Below are positions 61,536 to 64,000 of a stretch of DNA of 64,000 bases, in pieces; the first letter of the stretch is position 1, and every line of letters starts with the position of its first letter. The translations under genes and the position numbers were made by a program. The stretch comes from Verrucosispora sp. NA02020 (lineage in GTDB: Bacteria > Actinomycetota > Actinomycetes > Mycobacteriales > Micromonosporaceae). The stretch spans positions 6,510,001 through 6,574,000 of the forward strand of contig NZ_CP054923.1 of NCBI RefSeq assembly GCF_013364215.1, in the 5' to 3' direction. The notes beneath the pieces were generated by a model, which had not been told where the DNA came from, ran no database searches, and worked only from the letters and a program-made list of their open reading frames with translations.

Positions 61536-63011
61536 GTGGCGAACGGCGGGAACCGACCCATCGCACCGGTACGCAAACTGATCGCGGCGGTGCTCGGCAC
61601 CGTGGCCAGTTTCGTCGTGCTGTTCGGGCTGGGCATGACGAGCTGGGCCATCGTGGCGCTCGGTGTGGCCCTGCTGGTGCTGGCGATCGCGCTGGCCACC
61701 GTACGCGGCGGCGGTCGCACCTGGGTCGTCGGCGCCGGGCACGTGCACAGCGCCTCCGAACCACCCACCCAGTACGCCTTCGGCCGCTGCGAACTCCAGC
61801 TCGTGATCGACGCGCCCGGGCTGCCGCCCCGGTCCAAGAAGATCATCGAGCCCCGGGTGCCGGTCGCCAAGTGGCCGTCGCTGGGCCAGACACTGCCGAT
61901 CCGGGTGGCGCTGGACGACCCGCGACACGTCCGGGTGCTCTGGGACGAGGTGCCCACCCACGCCGAGGCCGGCACCGCCGACCTGCCGCCCGAGTTCGCC
62001 GACGAGTTCGTCGGGCAGGGCCCGCCGGACGAGATGCTGATCGGGCAGCAGGCCCCGCCGTGGGCCGACCGGCCGCCGGAGGACGACTTCCACGACCCGC
62101 TGGGTGACCCGCTCGGCACCCCGCTCCGCGACGACCCGGTCGAGCCGGTCGAGTCCCGGGACCCGGTCCGGGTACGCCAGCGCCCGGGTGGACCCGTGGT
62201 GCTGGAGGGCACCGTGGTCGAGCAGAGCAGCGACGCCCCGTTGCCCCGCCGCGCCACGCCCGCGCCACGTACCCCCGCCGAGGAGCGGTTCGCCGCGACG
62301 GCCGCCGCCCCGGACGAGACCGACCTCTTCGCCGACCTGCCGCGCGACGACCACCCGGCCGGCGCGCCGGTCACCGGTACGCCGAGCACGGCACCGGCCG
62401 CCGGACGACCGGCCGATCCGCCCTCCGCCCCGACGGGCCCCCTCGACCCGCTGGACCTGCCGCTGGACGACCCGTACCCGACGACCGCCGGGCGCACCCG
62501 GTCGGCACCGCACGAGGACGAGCCGGTGCACGCGGCGGCGACCGGCGCCCCGGACCCCGACGATCCGCAGGTGGACGACCGGGAACTGGACGAGGCGATC
62601 TTCGGTTTCGACCCGGACACCGCCGACCTGGCCGCCCCGATCAGCGGTGTGGGCATCACCCTGCTCGTCACCGAGCTGTCCCGATCGCTGGAGTTCTATC
62701 GGGACCGGCTCGGCTTCCGCGAGGTCGACCGGGGCAACGGCAACGCGGTCCTCTCCTCCGGGGCCACCCGGCTGGTGCTGCGCGAGGTGACCGGCGCCCA
62801 GCCGATGAACCGGCGGCTGGTGCACGTCAACCTCGACGTCGACGACATCCAGTCGGCCTACGAGCGGATGCGTGACTCGGGCGTCCGGTTCACCTACGCG
62901 CCCCGGGTGGTCAACCGGGGCACCAAGCTGGAGGTGTGGGCGGCGGCGTTCCGCGACCCGGACGGGCACGGCATCGCCCTGACCCAGTGGCGGGAACGCG
63001 CCGAGGCGTGA
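61536..63011 (+). CDS. Membrane protein with C-terminal VOC/glyoxalase domain
   Basis: A 491-residue fusion: two N-terminal hydrophobic segments (about 13-35 and 37-57), a soluble part (about 60-150, GRTWVVGAGHVHSASEPPTQYAF), a long disordered acidic Pro/Asp-rich linker (about 150-360), and a VOC domain (about 366-485: GVGITLLVTELSRSLEFYRDRLGF, LVHVNLDVDDIQSAYERM, FRDPDGHGIALTQW). The VOC part keeps a His and Glu pattern of metal-binding glyoxalase/bleomycin-resistance-like domains, but the reaction is unknown. GTG 61536 with GGGAGG just upstream. It lies between ndk and DUF4233-folC with opposite orientation to both. Confidence 0.8.
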   Translation: MANGGNRPIAPVRKLIAAVLGTVASFVVLFGLGMTSWAIVALGVALLVLAIALATVRGGGRTWVVGAGHVHSASEPPTQYAFGRCELQLVIDAPGLPPRSKKIIEPRVPVAKWPSLGQTLPIRVALDDPRHVRVLWDEVPTHAEAGTADLPPEFADEFVGQGPPDEMLIGQQAPPWADRPPEDDFHDPLGDPLGTPLRDDPVEPVESRDPVRVRQRPGGPVVLEGTVVEQSSDAPLPRRATPAPRTPAEERFAATAAAPDETDLFADLPRDDHPAGAPVTGTPSTAPAAGRPADPPSAPTGPLDPLDLPLDDPYPTTAGRTRSAPHEDEPVHAAATGAPDPDDPQVDDRELDEAIFGFDPDTADLAAPISGVGITLLVTELSRSLEFYRDRLGFREVDRGNGNAVLSSGATRLVLREVTGAQPMNRRLVHVNLDVDDIQSAYERMRDSGVRFTYAPRVVNRGTKLEVWAAAFRDPDGHGIALTQWRERAEA

Positions 63012-63035
63012 CCCGCCGACCGGCACGGACGCCGG

Positions 63036-63497
63036 TCAGCCCAGGATCACCCGACGGACGTGCAACGCGTACGCCCACACCAGCGCGAAGATGACGCCCA
63101 GCGCGAACAGCGCCCAGTGCAGCAGGCCGGACAGCAGCAGCAGACCCTGCAACACGGTGCCGGCCTGCCACGCCCAGGGTCGGCGCATCAGCCCGGCCAG
63201 CAGCGCCGCCAGCACGGCCAGCGTCACCACCGCCGCGAGCGCCGGACCGCCGAGGTCACCGCCGACGACCCGGATCGGTTGGATCGCCAGCAGCAGCACC
63301 AGCGCCTCCAGCGCGAGGGTGCCCGCGCCGAGTCCGCGTACCGCCCGCTGCGGATCACGCAGCCCGGACCGGCGCTGTCCCGGCGGACCGTCACCGTCCG
63401 TCCCGGGAACGCCCTCGGGCTGCCCCGATCCGGCACCGCCACCGGTGATGGTTTCGGGGGTCTCGTCCGGCCGGGCCGCGCCCGTGGGCTCGCTCAT
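63036..63497 (-). CDS. DUF4233 membrane protein
   Basis: A 153-residue protein with a disordered N-terminus (1-45) and four hydrophobic segments, with LALEALVLLLAIQPIRVVGG and LLHWALFALGVIFALVWAYALHVRR typical of DUF4233. Function unknown. Its ATG 63497 overlaps the folC stop by 4 nt, so it is translationally coupled to folate polyglutamylation; folC-DUF4233-ndk is a known actinobacterial order. Confidence 0.92.
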   Translation of the reverse strand: MSEPTGAARPDETPETITGGGAGSGQPEGVPGTDGDGPPGQRRSGLRDPQRAVRGLGAGTLALEALVLLLAIQPIRVVGGDLGGPALAAVVTLAVLAALLAGLMRRPWAWQAGTVLQGLLLLSGLLHWALFALGVIFALVWAYALHVRRVILG

Positions 63498-64000
63498 CGC
63501 TTCAGCAGGCGGCGGGCGTCGGCCACGGTCACCACCGAGCCGGTGATCAGCACCCCGACCCCGGCCAGTTCACCCGGTACGTCCTCCTCGGCCAGCGCCA
63601 CCGCCGCCTCGATCGCGTCCGGCATCTCCTCGGCGACCTCGACCCGGTCCGGCCCGAACACTTCGGCGGCGAGCGCGGCCAACTCCTTGGCCGGCAGCGC
63701 CCGGGGCGAGCTGTTACGGGTCACCACCACCTGGTCGACCACCGGTTCGAGCAGCTCCAGCAGGCTCGGCGCGTCCTTGTCGGCCAGTGTGCCCACCACC
63801 GCGACCAGCTTGCTGAACGCGAACTCCTCCTGCAGGGCGGTGACCGTGGCGGCCATCCCCTGCGGGTTGTGCGCACCGTCCAGCAGGATCGTCGGGGCGT
63901 TCCGGACCCGCTCCAGGCGGCCCGGCGAGCTGGCCGTGGCGAAGCCCTCCCGGACCGCCTCCACGTCCAACTGCCGCCGCGCGCCGGCGCCGAGGAACGC
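63494..64000 (-). CDS. folC: Folylpolyglutamate/dihydrofolate synthase, C-terminal part
   Basis: Adds glutamates to folates (and makes dihydrofolate from dihydropteroate). Only the C-terminal 168 residues are inside the window; the gene continues past 64000. Visible features are FLGAGARRQLDVEAVREGFA, PTILLDGAHNPQGMAATV, and the Mur-ligase-like C-domain end LITGSVVTVADARRLLK. It overlaps the DUF4233 gene by 4 nt. Confidence 0.95.
   Translation of the reverse strand, partial: AFLGAGARRQLDVEAVREGFATASSPGRLERVRNAPTILLDGAHNPQGMAATVTALQEEFAFSKLVAVVGTLADKDAPSLLELLEPVVDQVVVTRNSSPRALPAKELAALAAEVFGPDRVEVAEEMPDAIEAAVALAEEDVPGELAGVGVLITGSVVTVADARRLLKR

Overview
The window is 64 kb of very GC-rich chromosome carrying mostly core genes. 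GTG starts are common, neighbouring genes often overlap by 4 nt (ATGA or GTGA), and the housekeeping gene order is actinobacterial. Together with the family I hairpin repeats, this suggests the Micromonosporaceae, most likely a Micromonospora-like strain. That placement is inference from gene order and style; no database was searched. There is no rRNA, tRNA, CRISPR array, prophage or insertion sequence that I can recognise.

Layout. 64-1521 is gnd (6-phosphogluconate dehydrogenase), followed by a hairpin repeat and a perfect 54-bp palindrome. From 1667 to 11420 the minus strand carries a translation/RNA-processing block: phoH (interrupted by an intein), ybeY, a CBS-domain membrane protein, a degenerate cytidine-deaminase-like gene, era, then recO and uppS. 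A membrane acyltransferase and a DUF4097 lipoprotein sit between era and recO. 11644-14236 holds a serine hydrolase, a HIT protein and an SDR. 14386-17363 is the heat-shock operon hrcA-dnaJ-rsmE behind a CIRCE operator. 17573-23131 has DUF4870, hemW, an enoyl-CoA hydratase, a lysozyme-like exported protein, a phytanoyl-CoA-type dioxygenase and a MOSC protein. 23153-26354 is a three-gene sugar ABC importer without its ATPase. Two tandem GlsB/YeaQ stress proteins follow.

27665-40890 is the lepA, rpsT, holA-comEC-comEA, degV, phosphatase-rsfS, nadD neighbourhood. 40965-46610 has pepN, two small DUF genes, obgE, rpmA and rplU. 46943-52866 has RNase E/G and a split radical-SAM pair (TIGR03960 plus a DUF2344 partner). 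53107-59117 has a proline-rich single-pass membrane protein, a PlsC acyltransferase and ileS, which is preceded by a translational T-box riboswitch. The right end carries an AhpD-like protein paired with an ECF41-type sigma factor, ndk, a VOC-fusion membrane protein, DUF4233 and the C-terminal part of folC, cut by the window edge.

Most notable: (i) a LAGLIDADG intein in PhoH with the full class 3 W-C-T signature and Ala1; (ii) the DUF2344 gene has no ATG, GTG or TTG upstream of its conserved N-terminus, and an ATC codon with a well-placed Shine-Dalgarno sits where the start should be; (iii) six copies of a 52-57 bp hairpin repeat whose arms covary; (iv) a CIRCE operator made of three evenly spaced half-sites; (v) a second, about 82-bp dispersed repeat and several large inverted repeats.
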